Assembly (NCBI RefSeq): GCF_900091435.1
Contig: NZ_FMCS01000005.1
Location: 310,001 to 374,000 of the forward strand
Reading direction: 5' to 3'
DNA from: Micromonospora chaiyaphumensis
GTDB lineage: Bacteria; Actinomycetota; Actinomycetes; Mycobacteriales; Micromonosporaceae
DNA length: 64,000 nucleotides
The notes under the pieces are model-generated. The model did no database searches, was not told where the DNA came from, and saw nothing but the letters and a program-made list of their open reading frames with translations. Numbering within the stretch: position 1 is the first letter of the stretch; the number at the start of each line of letters is the position of its first letter. Below are positions 16,485 to 24,285 of this stretch, in pieces. A program made the position numbers and the translations under genes.

Positions 16485-16558
16485 GCCGGGACCCTAACCC
16501 GCCCCGCAACGGTCACCGGCGGGTGGCGCTGTGGCCGGCGTCTCGTACCCTTGGCCGG

Positions 16559-16924
16559 GTGACGAACCGACGCGTTTCCCCCTTGCTGACCCCCACCCGC
16601 CGGGCCGCCGGCCTGCTGGCCGGCCTCGCGCTCGGCGCCGCGCTGCTGGCCGGCTGCAGTTCGGAGAACGCCTCCACCGACTGCGGCCTGGACGCCTGCA
16701 CCGTCACCTTCGACCGGGGCGTGGACGCCAGCGCCACCGTCCTCGGGGTCGAGGCGAAGCTGGTCGGCGCCGAGGGCGACCAGGTCACCGTCGAGGTGGC
16801 CGGGGAGCAGCTCTCGCTCACCGTCGGCCAGCAGGCCACCCAGGTCGGCGGCTTCTCGGTGACCCTGGACAGCGTCACCGACCAGCAGGTCGTCATCCGG
16901 GTGGCGCACGACCCCAACAGCTGA
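16559..16924 (+). CDS. Small lipoprotein, unknown function
   Basis: A 121-residue protein with a lipoprotein signal: basic TNRR/TRR start, hydrophobic LLAGLALGAALLAG stretch and a lipobox ending LAGC, so the mature protein should be anchored outside the membrane. The mature part is about 85 residues, beta-rich, with two cysteines close together (DCGLDAC) and a TVGQQATQVGGFSVTLDSV segment. I do not recognise a family. GTG 16559 is chosen because the TACCCT box at 16546-16551 lies seven bases upstream, which fits a leaderless transcript; an upstream ATG at 16523 would spoil the signal peptide. Confidence 0.75.
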   Translation: MTNRRVSPLLTPTRRAAGLLAGLALGAALLAGCSSENASTDCGLDACTVTFDRGVDASATVLGVEAKLVGAEGDQVTVEVAGEQLSLTVGQQATQVGGFSVTLDSVTDQQVVIRVAHDPNS

Positions 16925-16986
16925 TCGCGGGGCCGGGCGGCGGCGGCCCACGTTTGGAAATCTTCGCACCGGGAGATTGAGGCGCC

Positions 16987-17808
16987 ATGTCTCTCACCCG
17001 GAACGCCGGAGCCACCGCCGCCCAGGCCGCGAACAGCAGGTGGCTCGAACTGTTGACCCGGGCCGGCTTCATCGGCTACGGGATCGTGCACCTCCTGTTC
17101 GCCTGGCTGGCCGTGCAGATCGCCTTCGGCAAGTCGGGGGAGGAGGGCAACCAGAACGGCGCCCTGCGCACCCTGGGCGCCCAGCCGCTCGGCAAGTTCC
17201 TCCTCGTCGCCATCGCCATCGGGCTCTTCGCCATGGCCATCTGGCAGGCGTTCGAGGCGGTCATCGGCCACCGTTTCCTGCGTGGCAGGGAGAAGCTCTT
17301 CGAGCGGATCGCCTCCGTCGTCCGCGTGATCGTCTTCGTCTGGCTGGGCTGGACCGCCATCAAGGTCTTCCAGGACGCCAGCAGCAACGCCGCCGACCAG
17401 CAGCAGCAGTTCACCGAGAAGCTGATGGCCTCCGAGGGCGGCCGGTGGCTGGTCGGGCTGGCCGGCCTCGTGCTCGCCGCCGTCGGCATCGGCATGGTGA
17501 TCTACGGGCTGAAGAAGGAGTTCGAGCGCAACCTGAAGACCGGCGAGATGAGCCCGAGGACGCGCACCCTGACCCGCCGCCTCGGCATGGCCGGGTACGC
17601 CGCCCGCGGCGCCGTCTTCGCCATCGCCGGCCTGCTGATCGTGACCGCCGCCGTGAAGTACGACCCGGAGAAGGCCCGCGGCCTGGACGCGGCCCTGCGT
17701 ACCCTCCGCGACCAGTCGTACGGGCCGGTGCTGCTGGCGCTCATGGCGCTGGGCATCGCCGCCTTCGGCGTCTACTGCTTCTTCCAGTCGCGCTACCGCC
17801 GGGTGTGA
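16987..17808 (+). CDS. DUF1206 membrane protein
   Basis: A 273-residue integral membrane protein built from three similar two-helix units, the hallmark of DUF1206. Each unit begins with an aromatic/Gly-rich turn (RAGFIGYGIVHLLFAWLAVQ; RIASVVRVIVFVWLGWTAIK; RLGMAGYAARGAVFAIAGLL) and ends with a helix followed by a charged loop (QAFEAVIGHRF; KKEFERNLKTGE). Function is unknown in the family. ATG 16987 has GAGG at 5-6 bases upstream. It stands alone between the lipoprotein and the mechanosensitive channel, all on the plus strand. Confidence 0.88.
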   Translation: MSLTRNAGATAAQAANSRWLELLTRAGFIGYGIVHLLFAWLAVQIAFGKSGEEGNQNGALRTLGAQPLGKFLLVAIAIGLFAMAIWQAFEAVIGHRFLRGREKLFERIASVVRVIVFVWLGWTAIKVFQDASSNAADQQQQFTEKLMASEGGRWLVGLAGLVLAAVGIGMVIYGLKKEFERNLKTGEMSPRTRTLTRRLGMAGYAARGAVFAIAGLLIVTAAVKYDPEKARGLDAALRTLRDQSYGPVLLALMALGIAAFGVYCFFQSRYRRV

Positions 17809-17886
17809 TCCTGGTCGATACGCGATAGTCCGGGCACCATTGGGCCTTTGCCCGATTCCCGCCCGGCCGGAGGGAGAGTAGAGAAC

Positions 17887-19083
17887 GTGCAGACCTACCT
17901 CGTGACCGCCGCCGCCGCGCTCGCCGCGGCGGCGGTCGCGCTGTTGCTGGTCGAGGTGGTGCACCGGGCCACCCGCCGGCTCGGCCGGCGCTCGCTGCTG
18001 ATGACCGAGCTGACCGAGCACTCGCACCGCTCGTTCCAGGTGGCCGCCACCGTGCTCGCCGTGCAGCTCGCCGTCCGGTTCACCACCCTGTACGCCGTGG
18101 GCAGCCCGTGGCGGCAGGTCGTCCTGCACGCCCTGGTGCTCGCCCTCATCGCCGCGACCGCCTGGCTGGTGGCCTCGCTGCTGGTCGTGGCGGAGGACAC
18201 CGCGCTGGCCCGGTTCCGGGTGGACGTGCCGAACAACCGGCACGCCCGGCGGGTGCGTACCCAGGTGGTGCTGCTGCGCCGGCTGACCATCGCGGTCATC
18301 GTGGTGCTCGCCCTCGGCGTGATGCTGATGACCTTCCCCGCCGTCCGCGGCATCGGCGCCGGCGTGCTGACCAGCGCCGGTGTGGTCGGTGTGGTCGCCG
18401 CCCTGGCCGCGCAGAGCCTGCTGGGCAACGTCTTCGCCGGCCTCCAGCTCGCCTTCAGCGACGCCGTACGCCTCGACGACGTGGTGGTGGTCGAGGGGGA
18501 GTGGGGCCGGATCGAGGAGCTGACCCTCAGCTACGTGGTGGTGCAGATCTGGGACGACCGGCGGCTCATCCTGCCCACCTCCTACTTCACGAGCACCCCC
18601 TTCCAGAACTGGACCCGGACCGAGGCCGCCGTGCTCGGCACCGCCGAGTTCGACCTGGACTGGGCCATCCCGGTGCAGGCCATGCGGGAGGAGCTGCGGC
18701 GGCTGTGCGAGGGCACCGAGCTCTGGGACGGCCGGGTCTGCGTGCTCCAGGTGACCGACGCGACCGGCGGCATGGTCAAGGTCCGGGCCCTGGTCAGCGC
18801 GGCCGACGCGGGCAGCCTGTGGGACCTGCGCTGCCTGGTGCGCGAACACCTGGTCGCCTGGGTGCGCGACCAGCGCCCCACCGCCCTGCCCCGCCTGCGC
18901 GCCGAGGTGGGTGACACCGGCGGCCCCCTGCCCTGGCAGGCGGTGCAGCCACGCCGGCCGGCCCGCCGGCGGCCCGACACCGAGGTACCCGACGACGCGC
19001 GGGTCTTCGGCGGCAGCGACGACGGCGAGGCCCGCAGCGAGGCGTTCGTCGGCCGCGAGGAGCACGCCGACGCCCGCCGCTGA
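17887..19083 (+). CDS. MscS-family mechanosensitive ion channel
   Basis: About 398 residues. Four hydrophobic segments lie in the first ~185 residues; the last is the pore helix GVLTSAGVVGVVAALAAQSLLGNVFAGL, followed by the beta domain FSDAVRLDDVVVVEGEWGRIEEL and LPTSYFTSTPFQNWTR, the best-conserved MscS segment. Such channels open on hypo-osmotic shock and release solutes. A hydrophilic tail of about 60 residues, Arg- then Asp/Glu-rich, extends into the cytosol and differs from short MscS proteins. GTG 17887 lies downstream of GGAGGGAG (17869-17876). A large nested hairpin follows the stop. Confidence 0.9.
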   Translation: MQTYLVTAAAALAAAAVALLLVEVVHRATRRLGRRSLLMTELTEHSHRSFQVAATVLAVQLAVRFTTLYAVGSPWRQVVLHALVLALIAATAWLVASLLVVAEDTALARFRVDVPNNRHARRVRTQVVLLRRLTIAVIVVLALGVMLMTFPAVRGIGAGVLTSAGVVGVVAALAAQSLLGNVFAGLQLAFSDAVRLDDVVVVEGEWGRIEELTLSYVVVQIWDDRRLILPTSYFTSTPFQNWTRTEAAVLGTAEFDLDWAIPVQAMREELRRLCEGTELWDGRVCVLQVTDATGGMVKVRALVSAADAGSLWDLRCLVREHLVAWVRDQRPTALPRLRAEVGDTGGPLPWQAVQPRRPARRRPDTEVPDDARVFGGSDDGEARSEAFVGREEHADARR

Positions 19084-19101
19084 CTTCGCGTACCCCCGTT
19101 C

Positions 19102-19194
19102 CGGAGCCCCCGGCCGCCGACCCTCATTCGGTCCGTAGCGCCGCCTGGCGGCGCGGAGGCCGAATCATGGTCGAACGTGGCGCCGGGGGCTCCG
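19102..19194. terminator. Nested 93-nt inverted repeat, likely terminator
   Basis: An outer 13-bp perfect repeat (CGGAGCCCCCGGC at 19102-19114, GCCGGGGGCTCCG at 19182-19194) encloses a second stem (ATTCGG at 19126-19131 with CCGAAT at 19160-19165) and a central 7-bp stem-loop (GCGCCGC, CTG loop, GCGGCGC). All three are nearly concentric. It follows the channel gene stop by 19 bp. Termination is the simplest reading; cruciform or protein-binding roles are possible. Confidence 0.6.
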
Positions 19195-19452
19195 CGCGTC
19201 GGCCGCGTCCTCGTGACCTCGCCCTCGGCCGGCCCGTTGCACCTCCTGAACGGCGGCGCCACCGCGGCCGTTCGGGCCGTCCGCGTTTGATCGGCGCATG
19301 ACGGGGGACCTGCTGCGCACGCCCCGGATCCGGCCGCCGCCCGGCGGCCGGGAGAGGCGATGGTGCGCGGCCGGGCCGACCGGCCGCTCCGCGCAGGATT
19401 GACGGGCGGCGACTCCGGGCATACAGCGCGGTGATGATGAAAGGAGGACAGC
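19195..19452 (+). promoter_or_regulatory. Upstream region of the Holin-X operon
   Basis: No gene is visible in this stretch of about 250 bases. It must contain the promoter of the three-gene envelope operon. GTTTGA lies at 19286-19291 and GGGCATAC near 19418-19425, but I cannot pair any -35/-10 set with confidence. It ends in a very strong ribosome site (AAAGGAGG at 19440-19447). Confidence 0.3.
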
Positions 19453-19887
19453 ATGGCTGACGTCGCGAGTCGCAGCGCGTCCCGGACCGGGCACGAGCCG
19501 TCCACCGCGGAGCTGGTGCAGCGGGCCACCGAACAGGTCACCCGCCTGGTGCGGGACGAGCTGGCGCTGGCCCGGGCGGAACTGACGCAGAAGGGCAAGC
19601 ACGCCGGGATCGGGATCGGTCTGTTCGGCGGCGGCGGGGTGATGGCCCTCTACGGCGCCGGCGCGCTGGTCGCCACGGTGATCCTGCTGCTGGATCTGGT
19701 CATGCCGGCGTGGCTGGCCGCGCTGATCGTGGCGGTCGCGCTCTTCCTGCTCGCCGGCATCCTGGCGCTCGTCGGCAAGAAGCAGGTCAGCCGTGCCGTC
19801 CCGCCGGTGCCGGAGGCGACGGTCCGCAGCGTCCGGGCGGACGTCGACACCGTCACCGCCGCGGTGAAGGACGGGAGGCGGGCATGA
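19453..19887 (+). CDS. Phage holin family protein (actinobacterial Holin-X)
   Basis: A 144-residue protein matching the actinobacterial Holin-X family: an N-terminal soluble helix (STAELVQRATEQVTRLVRDELALARAELTQKGKHAGIG), then two membrane helices (GGGGVMALYGAGALVATVILLLDLV and WLAALIVAVALFLLAGILALV) and a cytosolic KKQVSRAVPPVPEATVRSVRADV tail. Despite the name, such proteins are chromosomal envelope proteins of unknown role, not phage lysis factors. AAAGGAGG five bases before ATG 19453 predicts high expression. It is translationally coupled to the next two genes. Confidence 0.88.
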   Translation: MADVASRSASRTGHEPSTAELVQRATEQVTRLVRDELALARAELTQKGKHAGIGIGLFGGGGVMALYGAGALVATVILLLDLVMPAWLAALIVAVALFLLAGILALVGKKQVSRAVPPVPEATVRSVRADVDTVTAAVKDGRRA

Positions 19888-20225
19888 CCGGCAACGGGAC
19901 CGGGGACGTGGCGGCGCTCCGGGAGGAGATCCGCCGGACCCGGGTGGAGCTGGGTGAGACGATGGAGCTGCTGGCCGCCAGGGCAGACGTCAAGGCGCTG
20001 GTGCGGCACTCCGCCGAGCAGGCGAAGGTGCGGATGCGCGAGCAGGCGGCGCTGACCGTGGCCCGGGTGCGCGGGCAGGCGGCGGAGAAGGCCCGGCTGG
20101 TCCGGGCGCAGGCGTACGACAAGGGCGGCGCGGTCGGGCGCAACCCGGTGCCGTGGGCGACGGTCGCGGCCGGTGCCCTGGCCACCGCGGTGGTGCTGCT
20201 GATCATCCGGGGGAGGCGCAGGTGA
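19884..20225 (+). CDS. DUF3618 protein
   Basis: A 113-residue protein with the DUF3618 signature LREEIRRTRVELGETMELLAARADVKA at the N-terminus, a long charged amphipathic helix (about residues 30-80) and one C-terminal membrane helix (VPWATVAAGALATAVVLLIIRGRR). It resembles a membrane-tethered coiled coil. Its ATG overlaps the Holin-X stop by four bases and its stop overlaps the DUF4235 start. The trio is common in actinobacteria and probably works at the membrane; no biochemical role is known to me. Confidence 0.85.
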   Translation: MTGNGTGDVAALREEIRRTRVELGETMELLAARADVKALVRHSAEQAKVRMREQAALTVARVRGQAAEKARLVRAQAYDKGGAVGRNPVPWATVAAGALATAVVLLIIRGRRR

Positions 20226-20494
20226 GCAACAGGATCGGCAAGGCCGCCTACAAGCCCGTGGGGGTGCTGCTCGGTCTGGCCGCCGGCACCGTCGCCGGGG
20301 TCATCTTCCGGCAGGTCTGGAAGATCACGGCCGGTGACGGCGAGGCGCCCAGCGCCACCGACGAGGACCGCCGCTGGGGCGAGATCCTCGCCGCTGCGGC
20401 GTTGCAGGGGGCGATCTTCGCGGTCGTCCGTGCCGCCGTGGACCGTGGCGGCGCGGTCGGCGTACGCCGGCTCACCGGCCGCTGGCCCGACTGA
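20222..20494 (+). CDS. DUF4235 membrane protein
   Basis: A 90-residue protein fitting DUF4235: first helix KPVGVLLGLAAGTVAGVIFRQVWK, an acidic loop PSATDEDRRWGEIL, and second helix AAAALQGAIFAVVRAAVDRGGAVG. GTG 20222 overlaps the DUF3618 stop (GTGA). It is the last gene of the Holin-X/DUF3618/DUF4235 operon, which ends at the 12-bp terminator 12 bases downstream. Confidence 0.85.
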   Translation: MSNRIGKAAYKPVGVLLGLAAGTVAGVIFRQVWKITAGDGEAPSATDEDRRWGEILAAAALQGAIFAVVRAAVDRGGAVGVRRLTGRWPD

Positions 20495-20505
20495 TTCCAT
20501 ACGCA

Positions 20506-20545
20506 CGAAAGGCCCCTTTCCGCCTCGTCGGACAGGGGCCTTTCG
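20506..20545 (+). terminator. Terminator of the Holin-X operon
   Basis: CGAAAGGCCCCT (20506-20517) and AGGGGCCTTTCG (20534-20545) form a perfect 12-bp stem with a 16-nt loop and a short T-run within the 3' arm. It separates the operon from the cold-shock gene. Confidence 0.85.
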
Positions 20546-20615
20546 CATGGCCCGGCCGGCCCGGCCAGTGGCTCTGCCGCAACCGTCAGGTCACATGTCG
20601 GAGAATTTCGTCGGG

Positions 20616-20782
20616 TAGGCTGTGCGAAGTTTTTGCGTACGTGGTTTGCTGTCTCACGCTGTTGAGAGACGCGTGGGTTGAGAGAAGTCTCCTTCGATGG
20701 GGGCCGCCTCAGGCGCCGCTGCTCGAAAACGGCCAATCGGCCGCACGGCGTGCTCGGCCGCCAGTTTTAGAAGGAGATACAC
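20616..20782 (+). promoter_or_regulatory. Promoter and long leader of the cold-shock gene
   Basis: TAGGCT at 20616-20621 is a good -10 box, giving an untranslated leader of about 155 nt. The leader is less GC-rich than the surroundings, holds small stems (GTCTC...GAGAC near 20651-20668; GGCCAATCGGCC near 20732-20743) and ends in AGAAGGAG seven bases before the ATG. Long structured leaders that act as thermosensors are known for cspA of other bacteria; a thermosensor here is inference. Confidence 0.55.
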
Positions 20783-20986
20783 ATGGCGCAGGGAACCGTG
20801 AAGTGGTTCAACGCTGACAAGGGCTTCGGCTTCATCACCGTCGACGGCGGGGGTGCTGACGTGTTCGTCCACTTCTCGGCCATCCAGACCAGCGGCTACC
20901 GCACGCTGGAGGAGAACCAGCGGGTGGAGTTCGAGATCGCCCAGGGTCAGAAGGGTCCGCAGGCCGAGCAGGTCCGCCCCATCTGA
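20783..20986 (+). CDS. Cold-shock domain protein
   Basis: A 67-residue single OB-fold nucleic acid chaperone. It holds both RNA-binding motifs, KGFGFI (RNP1) and DVFVHF (RNP2), plus the [16 protein letters not shown] start typical of CspA. Such proteins melt RNA structure at low temperature or act as general RNA chaperones. The ribosome site AGAAGGAG is close to ideal, predicting a very abundant product. The gene has its own leader and is flanked by terminators, so it is monocistronic. Confidence 0.96.
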   Translation: MAQGTVKWFNADKGFGFITVDGGGADVFVHFSAIQTSGYRTLEENQRVEFEIAQGQKGPQAEQVRPI

Positions 20987-20996
20987 GCTGTCGGAG

Positions 20997-21056
20997 CACC
21001 GGCCGCGCCGGCCGGTGTGCAGAAGCCCCGCGTCCCTTCCGGGAGGCGGGGCTTTT
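20997..21056 (+). terminator. Double terminator after the cold-shock gene
   Basis: Two consecutive hairpins. CACCGGCC (20997-21004) pairs with GGCCGGTG (21010-21017). Then AAGCCCCGC (21023-21031) pairs with GCGGGGCTT (21046-21054), followed by a T-run (21053-21056), a classical intrinsic terminator. Confidence 0.9.
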
Positions 21057-21078
21057 CCGCATTGTGGACTCCCGGTGT

Positions 21079-21276
21079 TCAGCCGCGCCGGCGCCGGGCC
21101 CGCATGCCGAACCAGAGCGCGACGAGTCCGATGAGGACGAGCACCGGGCCGACGGCCGCCCAGATCCGCTGGTCGGTCAGCACGCTGCCGTCGACGTAAC
21201 CCAGGCCCGTGACGGTCCACAGGGCACCGAGCACGACGGCGAGCAGCCCCACGGTGAGCCGGAACCAGCCCCTCAT
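21079..21276 (-). CDS. Small two-helix membrane protein
   Basis: A 65-residue protein with two hydrophobic helices (LTVGLLAVVLGALWTVTGLG and IWAAVGPVLVLIGLVALWFG) joined by a polar loop, and a basic RARRRRG tail that should sit in the cytosol. GGAGGGGGAACG precedes ATG 21276, a strong ribosome site. I recognise no named family and the neighbours give no hint. It is monocistronic, running opposite to the cold-shock gene. Confidence 0.75.
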   Translation of the reverse strand: MRGWFRLTVGLLAVVLGALWTVTGLGYVDGSVLTDQRIWAAVGPVLVLIGLVALWFGMRARRRRG

Positions 21277-21367
21277 CGTTCCCCCTCCGCCGACGCGCGC
21301 CCCGCTCCAGCATGCCCGTGGGCGCCGGCCCGCGGCGACGCCGCGCCGGGGGGCCGCCGGTCCGGGA

Positions 21368-22351
21368 TCACCACCGGTCGTGCACCTGCGGCCGGATCAG
21401 CTCGTCGTAGGTGGCGCGCACGGCGGCCAGTTCCACCTCGGTCAGCGGCGGCAGGCCGGCCGCCGCGGCGTTGCGCCGGGCCTGCTCGGCGTTGCGGGCG
21501 CCCGGGATGACCACGGTGACGCCGGGCTGGTCGAGGATCCAGCGGAGCGCGAACTGGGCCATGGTCCGGCCCTCGCCGACCAGCGGCGCGAGCCGGCGCA
21601 CGGCGGACAGGCCGAGGTCGTAGTCGACCCCGGAGAAGGTCTCGCCGACATCGAAGGACTCACCGTGCCGGTTGAAGTTCCGGTGGTCGTCCGCCGGGAA
21701 GGTGGTGCGCTCGTCGTACCGGCCGGAGAGCAGGCCGCTCGCCAGGGGCACCCGGGCGATGATGCCGACCCCGGCCTTCGCGGCCTCGGGCAGCACCCGC
21801 TCCAGCGGCTTGTGCCGCACCGCGTTGAGGATGATCTGCACGCTGGCCACGCCGGGGCGGGCGATGGCGGTGAGCGCCTGGTCGCAGGTCTCGACGCTGA
21901 CGCCGTACCCGGCGATCCGCTCCTGCGCGACGAGGGTGTCCAGCGCGTCGAAGACCCGGTCGTCGGCGAAGACCGCGGTGGGCGGGCAGTGCAGCTGCAC
22001 CAGGTCGAGGGTGTCCACGCCGAGGTTGGCCCGGGACCGGTCGGTCCAGGCCCGGAAGTTGTCCAGGGTGTACGCCTCCGGCGTCTGCGGCACCCGCCGG
22101 CCCATCTTGGTGGCCACGGTCAGGCCGTGCCCGGGGCGCTCGCGCAGGAAGCGGCCGATGAGCTGCTCGCTGCGGCCGTCGCCGTAGACGTCGGCGGTGT
22201 CCAGGAAGGTGACGCCCGAGTCGACGGCGGCGCCCAGCACGTCGAGGGCCGCGCTCTCGCTGACCTCGCCCCAGTCGGCCCCGAGCTGCCACGCGCCGAG
22301 TCCGATGATGCCGACGTGCCGGCCGAGCCGGTCGAAGCTGCGCTGTTCCAC
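21368..22351 (-). CDS. Aldo/keto reductase
   Basis: A 327-residue NADPH-dependent (alpha/beta)8 reductase. The catalytic tetrad can be placed: Asp-x-x-x-x-Tyr in FLDTADVYGDGRSE, Lys in VATKMG and His in VQLHCPPT. The cofactor segment near the C-terminus reads VTVVIPGARNAEQARRNAAA. It probably reduces a small aldehyde or ketone. GTG 22351 is chosen because TAGGCT on the minus strand (22359-22364) lies seven bases upstream, implying a leaderless transcript; longer in-frame starts would overlap the divergent methyltransferase gene. Confidence 0.88.
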   Translation of the reverse strand: MEQRSFDRLGRHVGIIGLGAWQLGADWGEVSESAALDVLGAAVDSGVTFLDTADVYGDGRSEQLIGRFLRERPGHGLTVATKMGRRVPQTPEAYTLDNFRAWTDRSRANLGVDTLDLVQLHCPPTAVFADDRVFDALDTLVAQERIAGYGVSVETCDQALTAIARPGVASVQIILNAVRHKPLERVLPEAAKAGVGIIARVPLASGLLSGRYDERTTFPADDHRNFNRHGESFDVGETFSGVDYDLGLSAVRRLAPLVGEGRTMAQFALRWILDQPGVTVVIPGARNAEQARRNAAAAGLPPLTEVELAAVRATYDELIRPQVHDRW

Positions 22352-22435
22352 CCGGTCGAGCCTAGTGAGCCGCTTGCCGGGACGCTCGCCGGGCCGTATC
22401 TTCCAACAAGACGTACGTACGGTTTGGAGGCGGCC

Positions 22436-23263
22436 ATGTGGGATCCGAGCACCTATCTGCGCTACGGCGACGAACGCTCCCGCCCCTTCCACGACCTCGT
22501 GGCGCGGGTCCCGGCGGAGCGGCCCCGCGCGGTCGTCGACCTGGGCTGCGGCCCCGGCACCCTGACCGCGACCCTCGCCGGCCGCTGGCCGGACAGCCGG
22601 ATCAGCGGCCTGGACTCCTCACCGGAGATGATCGCGCGGGCCCGCGCACTGGGACGGGTCCGCGGCCTGGCCGCCGGAACCGGGGTCCTGGAGCCGGTCG
22701 CCTTCGCGGTCGGCGACGTGCGCGACTGGCAGCCGGAGCCCGACGTCGACGTGGTCGTGTGCAACGCGGTGCTCCAGTGGGTCCCCGGCCATCAGGACCT
22801 GCTCACCCGCTGGGCCGGCGCGCTGCCGGCGGGCGCCTCGCTGGCGTTCCAGGTGCCGGGCAACTTCGCCGCGCCGTCGCACCGGGCGCTGCGCGAGGTG
22901 GCCGGGCGGGAGCGGTGGCGGGACACCCTCGCCCCGCTGCTGCGCGAGGCCCCGGTCGAGGAGCCGGTGGACTACGCCGCGCTGCTGGTCGGTGCCGGCT
23001 GCGCCGTCGACGCCTGGGAGACTACCTACGTGCACCTGCTCCCGGCCGCCGGCGCCGACCATCCGGTGCTGGCCTGGATGGAGGGGACGGCGCTGCGCCC
23101 GGTCCGCGCCGCGCTCGACGACGCCGGCTGGGCCGACTTCCGCGCCGAGCTGGGGGTACGCCTCGCCGAGGCGTACCCGGTCCGGCAGGGTCAGGTGTAC
23201 TTCCCGTTCCGCCGGATCTTCGTGGTGGCCCGCACCGGCGCCCGCGCAGAGGAGAATCTGTGA
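22436..23263 (+). CDS. tam: Trans-aconitate 2-methyltransferase-like SAM methyltransferase
   Basis: A 275-residue class I methyltransferase. The start WDPSTYLRYGDERSRPFHDL closely follows Tam enzymes, the SAM-binding motif I is VVDLGCGPGTLT, and LDSSPEMIARARA and VVCNAVLQWVP are motif II/III equivalents. The C-terminal YVHLLPAAGADHPVLAWMEGTALRPV and YPVRQGQVYFPFRRIFVVA also fit Tam. The enzyme methylates trans-aconitate, a dead-end inhibitor of aconitase. TTTGGAGGC gives a good ribosome site for ATG 22436. Its stop overlaps the start of the adenosine deaminase gene. Confidence 0.88.
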   Translation: MWDPSTYLRYGDERSRPFHDLVARVPAERPRAVVDLGCGPGTLTATLAGRWPDSRISGLDSSPEMIARARALGRVRGLAAGTGVLEPVAFAVGDVRDWQPEPDVDVVVCNAVLQWVPGHQDLLTRWAGALPAGASLAFQVPGNFAAPSHRALREVAGRERWRDTLAPLLREAPVEEPVDYAALLVGAGCAVDAWETTYVHLLPAAGADHPVLAWMEGTALRPVRAALDDAGWADFRAELGVRLAEAYPVRQGQVYFPFRRIFVVARTGARAEENL

Positions 23264-24285
23264 CCGACCTGCCCACCTTCATCGCCGGACTGCCCAAGGT
23301 GGAGCTGCACGTGCACCACGTCGGCTCCGCCTCGCCCCGGATCGTGGCCGAGCTGGCCGCCCGCCACGAGGGGCGCAGCCCCGTCCCGGCCGACCCGGAG
23401 GCGCTCGCCGACTACTTCGCGTTCCGCGACTTCGCCCACTTCATCGAGGTCTACCTGAGCGTGGTGGACCTGATCCGCGACGCCGAGGACGTCTGGCTGC
23501 TCACCCACGAGGTGGCCCGGGAGCTGGCCCGCCAGCAGGTCCGGTACGCCGAGCTGACCGTCACGCCGTACTCCCACGTGCACCGGGGCATCCCGGCGCC
23601 GGCGTTCTGCGAGGCGATCGAGGACGCCCGCAAGCGGGCCGAGGCCGACTTCGGCATCGCGCTGCGCTGGTGCTTCGACATCCCCGGCGAGGCCGGCCTG
23701 CCGGCCGCCGAGCAGACCCTGCGGATCGCCCTCGACGAGCGGCCGGACGGGCTGATCAGCTTCGGCCTGGGCGGCCCGGAGATCGGGGTGCCGCGGCCGC
23801 AGTTCAAGCCGTACTTCGACCAGGCGCGCGCGGCCGGGCTGCGGTCGGTGCCGCACGCCGGCGAGACGACCGGCCCGGAGACCGTCTGGGACGCGCTGCG
23901 CGAGCTGGGCGCCGAGCGGATCGGGCACGGCATCTCCGCGGCCCTCGACCCGGCGCTGCTCGCCCACCTGGCCGAGCGGCGGATCCCGCTGGAGGTCTGC
24001 CCCACCTCCAACGTGCGGACCCGGGCCGTGGCCACCATCGAGGAGCACCCGCTGCCCCAGCTCGTCGAGGCCGGCGTGCTGGTCACCGTCAACTCCGACG
24101 ACCCGCCGATGTTCGGCACCACGCTCAACGACGAGTACGCCGTGGCGGCCCGGCTGCTGCGCCTCGACCCGGCCGGGGTGGCGGCACTGGCTCGCAACGC
24201 GGTCACCGCCGCGTTCCTGGAGCCGGGGGAGCGGGCCCGGATCAGCGGCGAGATCGACGCCTATCTGGCGGGCGCGACGCGCTGA
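23260..24285 (+). CDS. add: Adenosine deaminase family protein
   Basis: A 341-residue amidohydrolase that should deaminate adenosine (or a related purine) to inosine. The metal and catalytic residues are in place: HVH in KVELHVHHVGS, VPHAGE with the catalytic Glu, GAERIGHGI with a metal-site His, and TVNSDDPPMF with the metal Asp. The initial HVHHVGS differs from the common HRHLDG of Add, so some other aminohydrolase substrate remains possible. GTG 23260 overlaps the methyltransferase stop (GTGA) and has AGGAG upstream. Its 3' end overlaps a convergent small gene by 44 bases. Confidence 0.88.
   Translation: MTDLPTFIAGLPKVELHVHHVGSASPRIVAELAARHEGRSPVPADPEALADYFAFRDFAHFIEVYLSVVDLIRDAEDVWLLTHEVARELARQQVRYAELTVTPYSHVHRGIPAPAFCEAIEDARKRAEADFGIALRWCFDIPGEAGLPAAEQTLRIALDERPDGLISFGLGGPEIGVPRPQFKPYFDQARAAGLRSVPHAGETTGPETVWDALRELGAERIGHGISAALDPALLAHLAERRIPLEVCPTSNVRTRAVATIEEHPLPQLVEAGVLVTVNSDDPPMFGTTLNDEYAVAARLLRLDPAGVAALARNAVTAAFLEPGERARISGEIDAYLAGATR

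Noticed and set aside
19453..19887. Holin family gene as evidence of a prophage
   Set aside because: Holin-X proteins are ordinary actinobacterial chromosomal genes; no integrase, terminase, capsid or attachment repeats are present.
20765..20785. Ribosome site of the cold-shock gene as vector sequence
   Set aside because: It resembles the T7 gene 10 site but differs (TACACAT rather than TATACAT), and the flanking leader and terminators are native-looking.
22410..22421. ACGTACGTACGG as a regulator operator before tam
   Set aside because: A short alternating palindrome; too simple to call without further copies.
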